DNA from: Mucilaginibacter sp. cycad4
GTDB taxonomy: Bacteria; Bacteroidota; Bacteroidia; Sphingobacteriales; Sphingobacteriaceae
DNA: 64,000 bases
Reading direction: 5' to 3'
NCBI RefSeq assembly: GCF_034263275.1
Contig: NZ_CP139559.1
Span: 806,001-870,000 of the forward strand
The notes below the pieces were generated by a model, which did no database searches, was not told where the DNA came from, and worked only from the letters and a program-made list of their open reading frames with translations. Positions 17,878 to 26,886 of the stretch are shown here, in pieces (the stretch's first letter is position 1; the number at the start of each line of letters is the position of its first letter). The translations under genes were made by a program, and so were the position numbers.

Positions 17878-20800
17878 ATGAAAAAAGAAATACTTCATGA
17901 TAAAGTATTTTCTGTGCCCCATTACCGAAAATTTTTATTGATGCTTAACTGGATTTTTGTTCTGACTTTTCTGTTTTGTTTGGATGTATCGGCAAACAGT
18001 TATTCGCAAAATGCAAAGGTTAGTTTTAACCTTAAAGATGCGTCGCTGAAAAAAGCCATCTATACACTTGAGCAAAAGGGAAAAACCCGCTTTTTATACA
18101 GCGAACAATTGTTGCCGCAAGACAAGCAAATTACACTTGATGTTAACAATGTGCCGTTGCTCGATGTATTAAACAAGATCCTTGAAGATACCGGCCTTGA
18201 TTACCAGGTAACTGATAACGGATTGGTAATTATAGCCCTGAAAGGCTCCATTATTAAAAACATAGATGTAAAGGGAAAGGTACTTGATGATAAGGGCAAC
18301 TCGTTACCGGGGGTAAGTGTAAAGGTACTTGGTACAAATACCGGTACGGTAACCAATGCAGGTGGCGAATACAGTGTATCGGCGCCCGAGGGGGCCTCTC
18401 TGGTGTTTTCATATATCGGTTATCTTTCGCAAACTGTAGAGGTTGGTACAAAAACGCAAATCAATATAGTTTTAAAGGTAGATGAAGCCAGCCAGAAACT
18501 GAGTGAAGTGATTGTGGTTGGATACGGAACCCAGCGTAAAAGCGACCTTACCGGTTCAGTTGCTTCTATAAGCGGAAAAGATCTGGATAAAACACCGGTG
18601 TTGGGGGCCGATCAAATGTTACAGGGAAGGGTGAGCGGTTTACAGCTTACACAATCAGACGGGCAGCCCGGCAGCGCTACTTCTGTCCGCATACGGGGTA
18701 CCAATTCAATAAATTCGGGTAATGAACCTTTATATGTTATAGATGGCTTTGCAGGTGTTGGAAACCTAAGCTCCATCAACCCCAGCGACATACAATCTAT
18801 CGAAGTTTTAAAAGATGCTTCCGCAACGGCAATTTATGGTAGCCGCGGTGCTAACGGGGTAATACTTATCACCACAAAAAAGGGGAAAGCCGGGCAGCAT
18901 AATATAAACTTTGAATCATACACTGGCTTGCAGCACATCGCCCGTAAAATTCCGCTGATGGATGCTACACAGTTTGGCAAATACCTGAATCAATATTATA
19001 CCGAATACAACGCGGCTAACCCGGCCACCGCCAAAGCCCTGCCTTATACAGATGAGCAGATTGCCGGATTTGGGAAAGGTACCGACTGGCAGGATGAGCT
19101 GTACCGCACTGCGCCTATTCAAAATTATCAGCTTAGCTTTAACGGCGGTACCAACGAAGCCCGGTATTACCTTAGCCTGAACCATTTTGATCAGGACGGT
19201 ATTATGAGGGCCACCGGTTTCAGGCGCGAACTGATCCGTTTAAACCTTGACAGAAATATTGGTAAGAAGATTAAGATGGGCTTTTCTTCTCAAATATCAT
19301 ATAATGTACAGGCGGTTGACCCAAGTATAACAGGAGTAGGGTATGGCGCTGCCGGCGGCGCCCTGAGTATGAGCCCTATTGTACCTGTAAAAGATGCAAG
19401 CGGAGCATATACATTTGCAAATGCGCCGGCCGCATATGTTGGCACTTATGGAAACCCGGTTGCCGCTGTGGAATTGGGCAAAGACCGTATTGCTAATTCG
19501 CGCGGGCTGATCAATACCTTTGGCGAGTATGAATTTATTCCCGGCTTTAAATTTAAAAGCAGTTTTGGGGTAGACTATAATAACACCAACGAAAATTCAT
19601 ACCTGCCCACTACCATGTACATCGGGCAGCAAACCAACGGATCGGCTTATTCATCAAATAATATCAGCTATAGCTGGCTAAATGAAAACACATTATCTTT
19701 TAATAAGCAATTTAACAAGATCCATGCAATTGATGCCGTGGCAGGTGTTTCATTACAGGAGTTTAAAACCAAGGCTTTCAGCAGCAGCGCCCAGGGCTTT
19801 TTTACAGATAACTTAGGCACCGATAACCTGGCTTTAGGCGCCAATGTTTTAACGCCACAATCCAACACTTATAAAAATACCATCGCTTCCTATTTTGGCC
19901 GTATCAATTACCGGTTAATGGAAAAGTACCTGTTTACTTTTACCATGCGCTCTGATGGGTCTTCGCGTTTTGGGGCAACCAAAAAATGGGGTTATTTCCC
20001 GTCCGGAGCATTTGCCTGGAGAGCATCGGAAGAGAAATTTATTAAAAATATAAAACAGATTTCAGACCTGAAGATCAGGGCGAGCTACGGGGTTACCGGT
20101 AACCAGGAAATAGGCTCTTATCAATCATTATCTCAATATGCCATTAACAGCTACTCATTAGGTACTTCTACAACACGCGTGGTTGGCGTATCGCCAAATA
20201 ACATTGCCAATCCAAAATTAAGCTGGGAGTCTACCGCTTCTTTTGATGTTGGCGCCGATGTAGGGTTCTTTAATAACCGCATTAGCCTTACTGCCGATTA
20301 CTATCGCAAAACAACCAGCGATCTGTTGCTTAATTTTTCGATACCCCAGTCGTCGGGCTTTTCAAGCATCCTGCTTAATGCAGGGAAGGTAGGGAACCAC
20401 GGGATCGAGCTCTCTTTAAATACAAGAAACATCGAGACGCAAAATTTCAACTGGTCAACCACCATTACTTACGCCGCAAACAAAAACAAAGTATTGGATA
20501 TGAACGGCACCAATAATATCATGGTAGGCAGCACAGGCCCATACATTGTAACCAATGGTCTTGCCCCTTCCATTTTACGGATTGGTCAGCCAATCGGGTC
20601 CTTCTATGGCTATCATTTTGATGGCGTATATCAAACCCCGGCGCAAATTGCCGCTGCAGGTATATCAGGCGTAGTGCCGGGGGATGCCATAATCCGCGAT
20701 GTTGACGGAAATAAGATCATTAATGGCAACGACCGGGAAATTATAGGGCAGGCGGCTCCGAAGTTTATTTATAGTGTCAATAACACCTTTTCCTACAAAC

Positions 20801-21291
20801 ACTTTGACCTTACCATTTTTGCACAGGGGGTACAAGGTAATAAAGTGCTTAACCTTACCAGTTATGCGCACAGTAATGGCACTACAGCAAACGTATATAC
20901 CTATATGGCTAATGCCTGGAATGGTCCCGGAACCAGCAATGCCATCCCGCGAGTTCTGAGCACGTCTATACGTAATGCAGGTGTGGTAGATAACTACCTG
21001 GAAGACGGAAGTTATTTAAGGATCCAAACAGTATCGCTGGCATACAATGTACCGGTTTCGCCAAAATCTCGGGTGTTTAAGACCTCAACAGTATATTTTA
21101 CGGTTCAAAACTTACACACCTTTACAAAATACACAGGTTATAACCCCGAAATAAACAGCTTTGGTGCACAAAATCTGAATGCGGGTACACAGAACCTGAA
21201 CCCAGGCAGTCAGAATTTAAACCTCGGGGCCGATGTTAATTCATATCCGCCGCCACGTACCCTTTTGTTGGGGGTTAAATTAGGATTTTAA
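17878..21291 (+). CDS. SusC/RagA TonB-dependent transporter with STN signalling domain
   Basis: This 1137-aa outer-membrane importer has a signal segment and then an STN domain (about 40-120: VSFNLKDASLKKAIYTLEQ, DVLNKILEDTGLDYQV) that contacts the FecR protein. A CarboxypepD_reg-like domain (KGKVLDDKGNSLPGVSVKVL), the SusC signature VVVGYGTQRKSDLTGSV, a plug domain and a 22-strand-type barrel follow. The STN domain and upstream sigma/FecR genes make this a self-regulated uptake system, probably for a glycan; the substrate is not evident because no enzymes are linked. Close to the C-terminus a heptapeptide is repeated three times. Confidence 0.95.
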   Translation: MKKEILHDKVFSVPHYRKFLLMLNWIFVLTFLFCLDVSANSYSQNAKVSFNLKDASLKKAIYTLEQKGKTRFLYSEQLLPQDKQITLDVNNVPLLDVLNKILEDTGLDYQVTDNGLVIIALKGSIIKNIDVKGKVLDDKGNSLPGVSVKVLGTNTGTVTNAGGEYSVSAPEGASLVFSYIGYLSQTVEVGTKTQINIVLKVDEASQKLSEVIVVGYGTQRKSDLTGSVASISGKDLDKTPVLGADQMLQGRVSGLQLTQSDGQPGSATSVRIRGTNSINSGNEPLYVIDGFAGVGNLSSINPSDIQSIEVLKDASATAIYGSRGANGVILITTKKGKAGQHNINFESYTGLQHIARKIPLMDATQFGKYLNQYYTEYNAANPATAKALPYTDEQIAGFGKGTDWQDELYRTAPIQNYQLSFNGGTNEARYYLSLNHFDQDGIMRATGFRRELIRLNLDRNIGKKIKMGFSSQISYNVQAVDPSITGVGYGAAGGALSMSPIVPVKDASGAYTFANAPAAYVGTYGNPVAAVELGKDRIANSRGLINTFGEYEFIPGFKFKSSFGVDYNNTNENSYLPTTMYIGQQTNGSAYSSNNISYSWLNENTLSFNKQFNKIHAIDAVAGVSLQEFKTKAFSSSAQGFFTDNLGTDNLALGANVLTPQSNTYKNTIASYFGRINYRLMEKYLFTFTMRSDGSSRFGATKKWGYFPSGAFAWRASEEKFIKNIKQISDLKIRASYGVTGNQEIGSYQSLSQYAINSYSLGTSTTRVVGVSPNNIANPKLSWESTASFDVGADVGFFNNRISLTADYYRKTTSDLLLNFSIPQSSGFSSILLNAGKVGNHGIELSLNTRNIETQNFNWSTTITYAANKNKVLDMNGTNNIMVGSTGPYIVTNGLAPSILRIGQPIGSFYGYHFDGVYQTPAQIAAAGISGVVPGDAIIRDVDGNKIINGNDREIIGQAAPKFIYSVNNTFSYKHFDLTIFAQGVQGNKVLNLTSYAHSNGTTANVYTYMANAWNGPGTSNAIPRVLSTSIRNAGVVDNYLEDGSYLRIQTVSLAYNVPVSPKSRVFKTSTVYFTVQNLHTFTKYTGYNPEINSFGAQNLNAGTQNLNPGSQNLNLGADVNSYPPPRTLLLGVKLGF
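21163..21225 (+). repeat. In-frame 3 x 21-bp tandem repeat within susC
   Basis: Three successive units encode GAQNLNA, GTQNLNP and GSQNLNL (residues 1096-1116), followed by GAD. Third-position differences between units show that the expansion is not recent. It lies in the last loop of the barrel, where related SusCs have only one such unit. Confidence 0.85.
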
Positions 21292-21316
21292 ATAAAAACA
21301 TATCAAATATCATTAT

Positions 21317-22756
21317 ATGAAGATAAGAATTTTAATGGCTGTTGCGATAATTGCGTTCAGCCTTACCTCGTGTAAGAAATTTCTTGCCGAGCAGCCATAC
21401 AGCTTTTTAACGCCCACAAATTTTTACAAAAACCAGGGCGATGCAGTTGCGGCTTTAAACGGTGTTTTTAGTACTATGCAGCCTCAAACCTTTTATCAGC
21501 GTACGGTTTACACGGTATCGGATAATGCTTCGGATTTGATGTATGCTGCACCCGGCTCATCAACCGACAGGAACTCGCTAACCAACCACACCTTTGCCGC
21601 CGTAAACGGCGAAATTGCCAATTGGTATATCAATGATTATAAAATGATCAAAAATGCCAACGACGTTATTAAATATGTTCCGCCAATTTCGATGGATGCG
21701 GTTGAAAAGGCAAATATTATTGGTAATGCCCGTTTTTTGCGTGGCTTAGGATATTTTAACCTGCTTACGGCTTTTGGACAAGTGCCGCTTATCACAGAGC
21801 CGGTTACGGCTACCGATCCAAACCTATATCCTAAAAAAGCTTCTATTGCAGCACTTTATGACCAGGTTGTTGCCGATCTTCAATTTGCGGAAGCCAATTG
21901 CTATGTGGAGAAAAATATCGCGGCAGCCAATAAGGGAAGGGTATCCTCTGGCGCGGCAGCTGCTTTATTGGCAAAGGTATTTTTAACGCGGGCCAAATCA
22001 GATGCAGCAAAGGCTACCGATAGCCAGGATGCGCTCACCGAATGTAATAAGGTAATTAATGACGGCTCATACAGTTTACTTAGCGATTACGCCAGTATCT
22101 TCAGTTCGGATAATAAATATAACAAAGAGATTGTTTTTGCCGTGCGGTTCGGGACAGCGCCAAACGTTGGCAATATTATATTACGGATGTTTTATCCAAC
22201 GGTATTAGGCGGGTACGGATCATTTTTTGCCCAAAATAACTTTTTCAATAATGGCTTTCCGGATGGCACCAGGGATGTGCGTAAAACCTATAGCATATCT
22301 AACCAGGCCGTTGACAGTAAGGGCGTAACCCAAACTGTAACCCCTTTTATTTATAAATTCAGGGACAGCCAGTGGAAACAGGATAATAATTCCAGGTCGG
22401 ATTGGTTTGTATTACGTTTGGCCGAAGTTTACCTGTTGCAAGCAGAGGCTATGAATAATATTAATCCGGCCGACCCTAACAAATTTAGCGGAATAAATAT
22501 AGTAAGGGCAAGGGCAGGTTTATCGTTACCTACAGATCAGTTGAATTTAACAAACACACCTACCGGAGATGCTTTTATAAATGCTTTACTGGCCGAACGG
22601 GCACGTGAGCTTTGCGGAGAAGGACAACGCCGCTGGGATCTTTTACGCTTAGGAAAGTTAAAAGCTGCAATGGCCGTTGTTGGTGTCACCGTTGATGATA
22701 ACCATTTGTTATTCCCGATACCTCAATCTGAAAAGGACGCCAACCCTAATTTATAG
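21317..22756 (+). CDS. SusD/RagB-family outer-membrane lipoprotein
   Basis: This 479-aa lipoprotein has the lipobox LTSC followed by KK, and SusD-type N-terminal (FLAEQPYSFLTPTNFYKN) and C-terminal (SDWFVLRLAEVYLLQAEAMN, RARELCGEGQRRWDLLRLGKL) regions. It forms the lid over the SusC barrel and binds substrate at the cell surface. It starts 25 nt after the SusC stop, in the same operon. No enzyme genes follow, so the substrate is unknown. Confidence 0.94.
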   Translation: MKIRILMAVAIIAFSLTSCKKFLAEQPYSFLTPTNFYKNQGDAVAALNGVFSTMQPQTFYQRTVYTVSDNASDLMYAAPGSSTDRNSLTNHTFAAVNGEIANWYINDYKMIKNANDVIKYVPPISMDAVEKANIIGNARFLRGLGYFNLLTAFGQVPLITEPVTATDPNLYPKKASIAALYDQVVADLQFAEANCYVEKNIAAANKGRVSSGAAAALLAKVFLTRAKSDAAKATDSQDALTECNKVINDGSYSLLSDYASIFSSDNKYNKEIVFAVRFGTAPNVGNIILRMFYPTVLGGYGSFFAQNNFFNNGFPDGTRDVRKTYSISNQAVDSKGVTQTVTPFIYKFRDSQWKQDNNSRSDWFVLRLAEVYLLQAEAMNNINPADPNKFSGINIVRARAGLSLPTDQLNLTNTPTGDAFINALLAERARELCGEGQRRWDLLRLGKLKAAMAVVGVTVDDNHLLFPIPQSEKDANPNL

Positions 22757-22994
22757 TAGTATAAGGTTGGGATGAAATTTTATAATTTGTAAGGTCGAGC
22801 ATTAAGGCGAAGAAGGTGCGTTGTCCTTACGCATGACAGGTCGTTGAATCCAGACTTACGAAGTTTCAAACTTCGTAAGTCTTCAACTGCTTTTGTAATT
22901 ATTCCTTTCAGCGTCAGCGGGATTTGACACTCAACCTGACGGCGAGGAGACGCAGTTCATCCTTTTGACCGGATATTAAAACCTTACATTGTTC
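22757..22994. repeat. Intergenic region with a 29-nt palindrome
   Basis: A nearly perfect palindrome at 22853-22881 has 14-base arms (start GACTTACGAAG) around a single central base. It lies between convergent susD and the SRPBCC gene and may serve as a terminator-like structure or be a dispersed palindromic unit. Nothing else is recognised here. Confidence 0.65.
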
Positions 22995-23444
22995 CTAACT
23001 TTCTTTAGGATTAGGCTCTCCTTTACCCGTAGTAATGAGGTTGTACAAGCTGCCGGTAATATAACCTGTCCAGGCGTTTGAACAAACCTCATAACATTCA
23101 TGCTGAGGGACCAGGCCCTGGTGTGTGAAACGGATGTGTGTTTTCCCTTCCTGTTCGGAAATTTCAAAAATCACTTTGGTGCCTTTCCATTCGGTTTGGT
23201 CTTGGGTGAAACTAAAATAGTTGTCCAGTACAAGCCAAACCACTTTTTGATTGGGGATAACTTCTGTTAATCTCATGGTACAGCGGTGAAGGTCCCTGGC
23301 TTTGTAGGTAAACTCGTCATTGAGTTTTTCTGTGCCGCCTTTAACTTCTTCCGACCACCATCCGCGAACGTTATTGATGGCATCAAAAGCTTCTTTTGGG
23401 GTTTTATCTACCGAAATGGTTATAGTTAAATCCTGATCTTTCAT
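22995..23444 (-). CDS. SRPBCC (AHSA1/START-like) domain protein
   Basis: This 149-aa protein has the helix-grip fold pattern of the SRPBCC superfamily: TITISVDKTPKEAFDAINNVRGWWSEEVKGG at the N-terminus and KVIFEISEQEGKTHIRFTHQGLVP later. It probably binds a small hydrophobic ligand; no enzymatic residues can be assigned. It is the third gene of an operon with an ArsR-type regulator (ATGA overlap) and another SRPBCC gene. This arrangement is common for these proteins. Confidence 0.85.
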   Translation of the reverse strand: MKDQDLTITISVDKTPKEAFDAINNVRGWWSEEVKGGTEKLNDEFTYKARDLHRCTMRLTEVIPNQKVVWLVLDNYFSFTQDQTEWKGTKVIFEISEQEGKTHIRFTHQGLVPQHECYEVCSNAWTGYITGSLYNLITTGKGEPNPKES

Positions 23445-23767
23445 TTTCTGTTCATTTTATCGTTCATTAAAGCTCCCAGTTTGTCCAGTTTATCGCCCCA
23501 GAATTTATCATAGTAGGCTAACCAGGCTTGCAATTCTTTAAAGCCGTCCTGTTTTAACACACAATGCCTTTCCCTGCCGATGTCTTGTATGGAGATAAAT
23601 CCGGCATTGTAAAGCACTTTAATATGCTTTGAAACGGCCGGCCGACTCATGTCAAAGTTCTCGGCCAGTGAGTTTATTGTACGGCTGTCTTTTGAAAGCA
23701 GGTGCAGGATCTGCCTTCTGCTTGGGTCGGCAATTACCTGGAATACATCAAGCCCGTGCTGTTCCAT
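23441..23767 (-). CDS. ArsR-type winged-helix transcriptional regulator
   Basis: This 108-aa repressor-like protein has a compact winged helix. DPSRRQILHLLSKDSRTINSLAENFDMSRPAVSKHIKVL (about 12-50) is the ArsR HTH, and GRERHCVLKQDGFKELQAWL forms the wing and dimer helix. No ArsR metal-binding cysteine motif is visible in the recognition helix, so it likely senses something other than arsenic or heavy metals. It overlaps the upstream SRPBCC gene by 20 nt and the downstream one by 4 nt. The operon promoter carries two matching dyads, its likely operators. Confidence 0.9.
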   Translation of the reverse strand: MEQHGLDVFQVIADPSRRQILHLLSKDSRTINSLAENFDMSRPAVSKHIKVLYNAGFISIQDIGRERHCVLKQDGFKELQAWLAYYDKFWGDKLDKLGALMNDKMNRK

Positions 23768-24197
23768 CTTTTTCTGCGTTTATAATTTGCAGCATTTTGT
23801 TGATAAGCACTAACCAGCCTTTTTCCATCGATTCAAACATCAACGGATTTACAGAGTCTTTAAAATCACGGTGTACCAACAAAAGTTCGGTGCCGCTATC
23901 TTTTTCAGTTAGCGTCCAGTTCACTGTCGAGTTGCTTAGTTCGCCATTGCCCGGCCCGAATTTCCATGAATAGGAGAGCTTTTTTAAGGGGATAACCTCC
24001 AGGATCTTGCAATAAAAAATCCCGTCGAAATCCATCTCCGGCATCGGTTTGGCCCTGAGCTGAAATTCATGGCCCGGTATAGGTTTCAGATCGCCGGGCA
24101 TAAGCCATTGCGATATCAGTTCCTGATCGGTTAGAAATTCCCAAACCACTGCGGGTGGGTGCGGATAAAATAATTGGTGTTGAATAATCTTTGCCAT
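23748..24197 (-). CDS. SRPBCC (AHSA1/START-like) domain protein
   Basis: This 149-aa SRPBCC superfamily protein is first in the three-gene operon. The N-terminus IIQHQLFYPHPPAVVWEFLTDQELISQWLMPGDLKPIPGHEF is the usual opening strand, helices and Trp of AHSA1-like proteins; the C-terminal helix contains MESMEKGWLVLINKMLQII. It is a small-ligand-binding candidate with unknown ligand. Its start is about 16 nt from the predicted transcription start. Confidence 0.86.
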   Translation of the reverse strand: MAKIIQHQLFYPHPPAVVWEFLTDQELISQWLMPGDLKPIPGHEFQLRAKPMPEMDFDGIFYCKILEVIPLKKLSYSWKFGPGNGELSNSTVNWTLTEKDSGTELLLVHRDFKDSVNPLMFESMEKGWLVLINKMLQIINAEKDGTARA

Positions 24198-24202
24198 GAT
24201 AG

Positions 24203-24251
24203 GTAACTTTTAAGTTACTCAAATATATGTGTAACCTGTGAGTTACGCAAA
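24203..24251 (-). promoter_or_regulatory. Promoter with two GTAAC-N6-GTTAC operators
   Basis: On the minus strand TATATTTG (plus 24220-24227) is an exact -7 element, with TTTG (24248-24251) 20 nt upstream. Dyad GTAACCTGTGAGTTAC (24231-24246) fills the spacer between them, and dyad GTAACTTTTAAGTTAC (24203-24218) covers the start site. Centres are 28 bp apart. Both dyads would block RNA polymerase if bound by the ArsR-type product. Confidence 0.75.
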
Positions 24252-24448
24252 TTTATTTCATTTTTTATTTCGGATGGGTAAAGAAGCTTGTTAAAAATGA
24301 TCTTTTTAAAATGTAGAGACGTATCATATGCGTATCCCGCATTCAAATTACGACAGGCAAGGGCTGGAAAGGGAGCTTGTCTATAGGGGACGCAATTATG
24401 TTTTTCTACGTAAAAATGATTGGATGCTTTGTGTCTTAGGGTAGCTTT

Positions 24449-25576
24449 TTATGCAGTATGCGCGTTTTGATATAAGATCACCCCAATTATTATCAACGCT
24501 ATTACAAACAGCACGGCCAGGATAATTTTAATGGCGCTTACCGGGCGCTGGCCGATAACTTCACCGGTACTGGCATTAACTGTGAACTGATAAATCTTGT
24601 TATTATAGTTATAAGCGCTTACCCAAACCGGCAGCATCAGGTATTTTATAGCTTTATCGAGATATTGGGTATCAGTACTGTCTATTCTTTGCTCGTCTCC
24701 GCCTATGTCGTCTCGTATGGCCGAATTTATAGTTCCAACGGTTTGTTCTGCTGCTTTAGTAAAACCTTGTTCCGGGTCTAATTGGTAAGTTTCGGAACGG
24801 AAACCACTCATATAGCGTTCATCAAACTTAACCAGCATATTAAAATTCCAGGGGCCAAGTTTGTTTAGCGTTTTTTCGGGTAATGAGTTGCTGGCGGGTA
24901 CCATCAAATCGCGGAAATCGCACTCCACTCTTCCAGAGGCATATGACCAATCGGTATGGCGTACCTGCCTGGTTTTGGTTTGTGTTTTACCGTCAACAGT
25001 TTCCGTATAGGTTTCGGTAGTATAGTAGTAATCGCCACGCTCACCGCTATAATCGGTTATGGTATAAGTGTCATAGGTCCAATGGGGCAGGTAAACACCT
25101 TTTAATGCTGATGATGCATCACTCACCTTTTTAGCCAGGTCGTTTGGTGCCCACCAAAGGCTTTTAAGCCATTTTTTGAAGAAATCAACACCCTGTTGTT
25201 GGGTAACGGCAAATGGTAAAATATAATGAGGCGGCACATACTGCTGTCCGCTTTCCAGATCCAATACCAGGGGAGCAGTACAAAACGGGCATTTATCCGA
25301 GGTTACAAACTGATCGAGAATAGTTTGCGAACCGCAGTTTTTGCAATTTACCACCTTCAGATCGGCGCTTTGTTTATTGTTATCGATACCGGTAACAAAC
25401 TCCTCATAATCATAAGGTGCAATGTCGCGGCTATCGGGGGCATTCTCAATAGCGTTGCTCACGCCGCAATAATCACACAATAAGTTATGAGTGCCGGGAT
25501 TAAAGTGCAGTAATGCCCCGCAGCCCGAACAATTTAAAGAATTGTTTATAGCTGATGGATTAACCTGGTTGTTCAT
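24449..25576 (-). CDS. Zinc-ribbon membrane-anchored protein partner of SPFH protein
   Basis: This 375-aa protein has two N-terminal zinc ribbons (NCSGCGALLHF with LLCDYCG; NCKNCGSQ with KCPFCTAPL). A middle beta-rich region rich in Trp and Tyr follows, then a single C-terminal transmembrane helix (IKIILAVLFVIALIIIGVILY). This resembles TFIIB-type zinc-ribbon proteins related to B. subtilis YdjG. Most of the protein would face the cytoplasm. The gene starts 32 nt after the SPFH gene ends, so they form an operon. Role in membrane stress is inferred from the pairing. Confidence 0.78.
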   Translation of the reverse strand: MNNQVNPSAINNSLNCSGCGALLHFNPGTHNLLCDYCGVSNAIENAPDSRDIAPYDYEEFVTGIDNNKQSADLKVVNCKNCGSQTILDQFVTSDKCPFCTAPLVLDLESGQQYVPPHYILPFAVTQQQGVDFFKKWLKSLWWAPNDLAKKVSDASSALKGVYLPHWTYDTYTITDYSGERGDYYYTTETYTETVDGKTQTKTRQVRHTDWSYASGRVECDFRDLMVPASNSLPEKTLNKLGPWNFNMLVKFDERYMSGFRSETYQLDPEQGFTKAAEQTVGTINSAIRDDIGGDEQRIDSTDTQYLDKAIKYLMLPVWVSAYNYNNKIYQFTVNASTGEVIGQRPVSAIKIILAVLFVIALIIIGVILYQNAHTA

Positions 25577-25608
25577 TTGGAAAATATAGATTTAGGAATA
25601 GTTGCAGA

Positions 25609-26724
25609 TCAGGCTATCGGCGGAGGTACATTATTAAACAATTCGGCTATTTCTTCAACAGATGATGCGGCCGCCCATGCAGCCATGCCCTTTTTCCAAA
25701 CCATGCTCTCCCTGCTTAAGGCCCCGCCCGCAACCATAGTGCTGATCTCGTTAAGGGAGTGTGGCCCGTCTGATTTCCCGTCCTTGACAATATGATATTG
25801 GATGCCCGGAAGGGGTGGAGGAGGTGGAACATCACTACCGGTATTATTAGGAGTAACCTGATTTTGCTGAAAGATATTGCCAACCTGGCCCATCATCGCT
25901 GCGCCAACACCCAAACCCATACCGGCAGCTCCCAAGTTACCACCAATGGTATTTTCGGCAGATTTTTCTATAGCATTGGCAGCCTGGAATTGTGCATAAG
26001 CGCCGAGATTACCTAATATGCCCATTTCGCTGCGTTTGTCAAGCATCTGCTCAACTTCGGGCGGCAGGGAGATATTTTCGACTAATAGTTTGGTTAGGTT
26101 TAAACCAAGTTCAGCGAAATCGGGCTGGATAGATTCTGTTATGAATTTGCCCATTTCGTTGTAGTTGGCTGCCAGGTCAAGAACGTTTATTTTTGATTCG
26201 GCTACAGCATCCATCCCTCGCGAAACAACGGTGTTACGCAACTGCTCATTGATATCTTCAATGATGAAATCAGGATTAGTGGCAGCGATTTCCTTAATAA
26301 ATACTTTAGGATCCTGAACCTTAAAGTTAAACGAACCAAATGCCCTCAGCCGTACCGGTCCAAATTCAGCATCGCGGATCATTACCGGGTTTTTAGTTCC
26401 CCATTTTTGATTGGTGAACTGGCGCAGGCTTACAAAGAATATATCAACCTTAAAGGGGCTTTCAAACCCATATTTCCAGCTCATTAAAGTAGTTAACAAA
26501 GGCATATTCTGAGTTTGAAGCTCATAAGTGCCGGGAGCATATACATCGGCAATACGTCCTTCATTCATGAAAACAGCCGCCTGCGATTCGCGAACAATGA
26601 GTTTTGCACCCATTTTTATGGCATTGTCGTGGCGCGGAAATTTCCACACAAGCGTATTCTGGGTGGTATCAACCCACTCTATTACATCTATAAATTCGTT
26701 ACGAAGGATATTGAACAGGCCCAT
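25609..26724 (-). CDS. SPFH-domain protein (YdjI/virion-core-like) with GYF_2 domain
   Basis: This 371-aa protein has an N-terminal SPFH/band-7-like domain (VWKFPRHDNAIKMGAKLIVRESQ through FNFKVQDPKVFIKEI). Helical and Gly/Ala-rich linker segments follow (about 235-285), then a C-terminal GYF_2/DUF4339 domain (YHIVKDGKSDGPHSLNEI, GALSRESMVWKKGMAAW). The overall form matches proteins annotated as virion core protein-like and B. subtilis YdjI, a membrane-scaffold component. It probably oligomerises at the inner face of the membrane and recruits its zinc-ribbon partner. Confidence 0.85.
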   Translation of the reverse strand: MGLFNILRNEFIDVIEWVDTTQNTLVWKFPRHDNAIKMGAKLIVRESQAAVFMNEGRIADVYAPGTYELQTQNMPLLTTLMSWKYGFESPFKVDIFFVSLRQFTNQKWGTKNPVMIRDAEFGPVRLRAFGSFNFKVQDPKVFIKEIAATNPDFIIEDINEQLRNTVVSRGMDAVAESKINVLDLAANYNEMGKFITESIQPDFAELGLNLTKLLVENISLPPEVEQMLDKRSEMGILGNLGAYAQFQAANAIEKSAENTIGGNLGAAGMGLGVGAAMMGQVGNIFQQNQVTPNNTGSDVPPPPPLPGIQYHIVKDGKSDGPHSLNEISTMVAGGALSRESMVWKKGMAAWAAASSVEEIAELFNNVPPPIA

Positions 26725-26823
26725 ATTTTTCGATATCAGGTTTAAATAATGATTAAATATGTAAAAAAAACAAATAAATGAATGTGCTCCCGGTTAATTA
26801 TTTATGCTTTTAAATCTACATAA

Positions 26824-26862
26824 TACAAAAAACCGGGCGTTAGTCAATTGACTAACGCCCGG
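26824..26862 (-). terminator. Strong terminator of the susCD operon
   Basis: A perfect 30-nt palindrome (26833-26862, arms CCGGGCGTTAGTCAA) is followed on the minus strand by a T-rich tract. It lies about 25 nt past the susD stop. Confidence 0.88.
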
Positions 26863-26886
26863 CTCAAATGTTACAAATTCAAAAAA

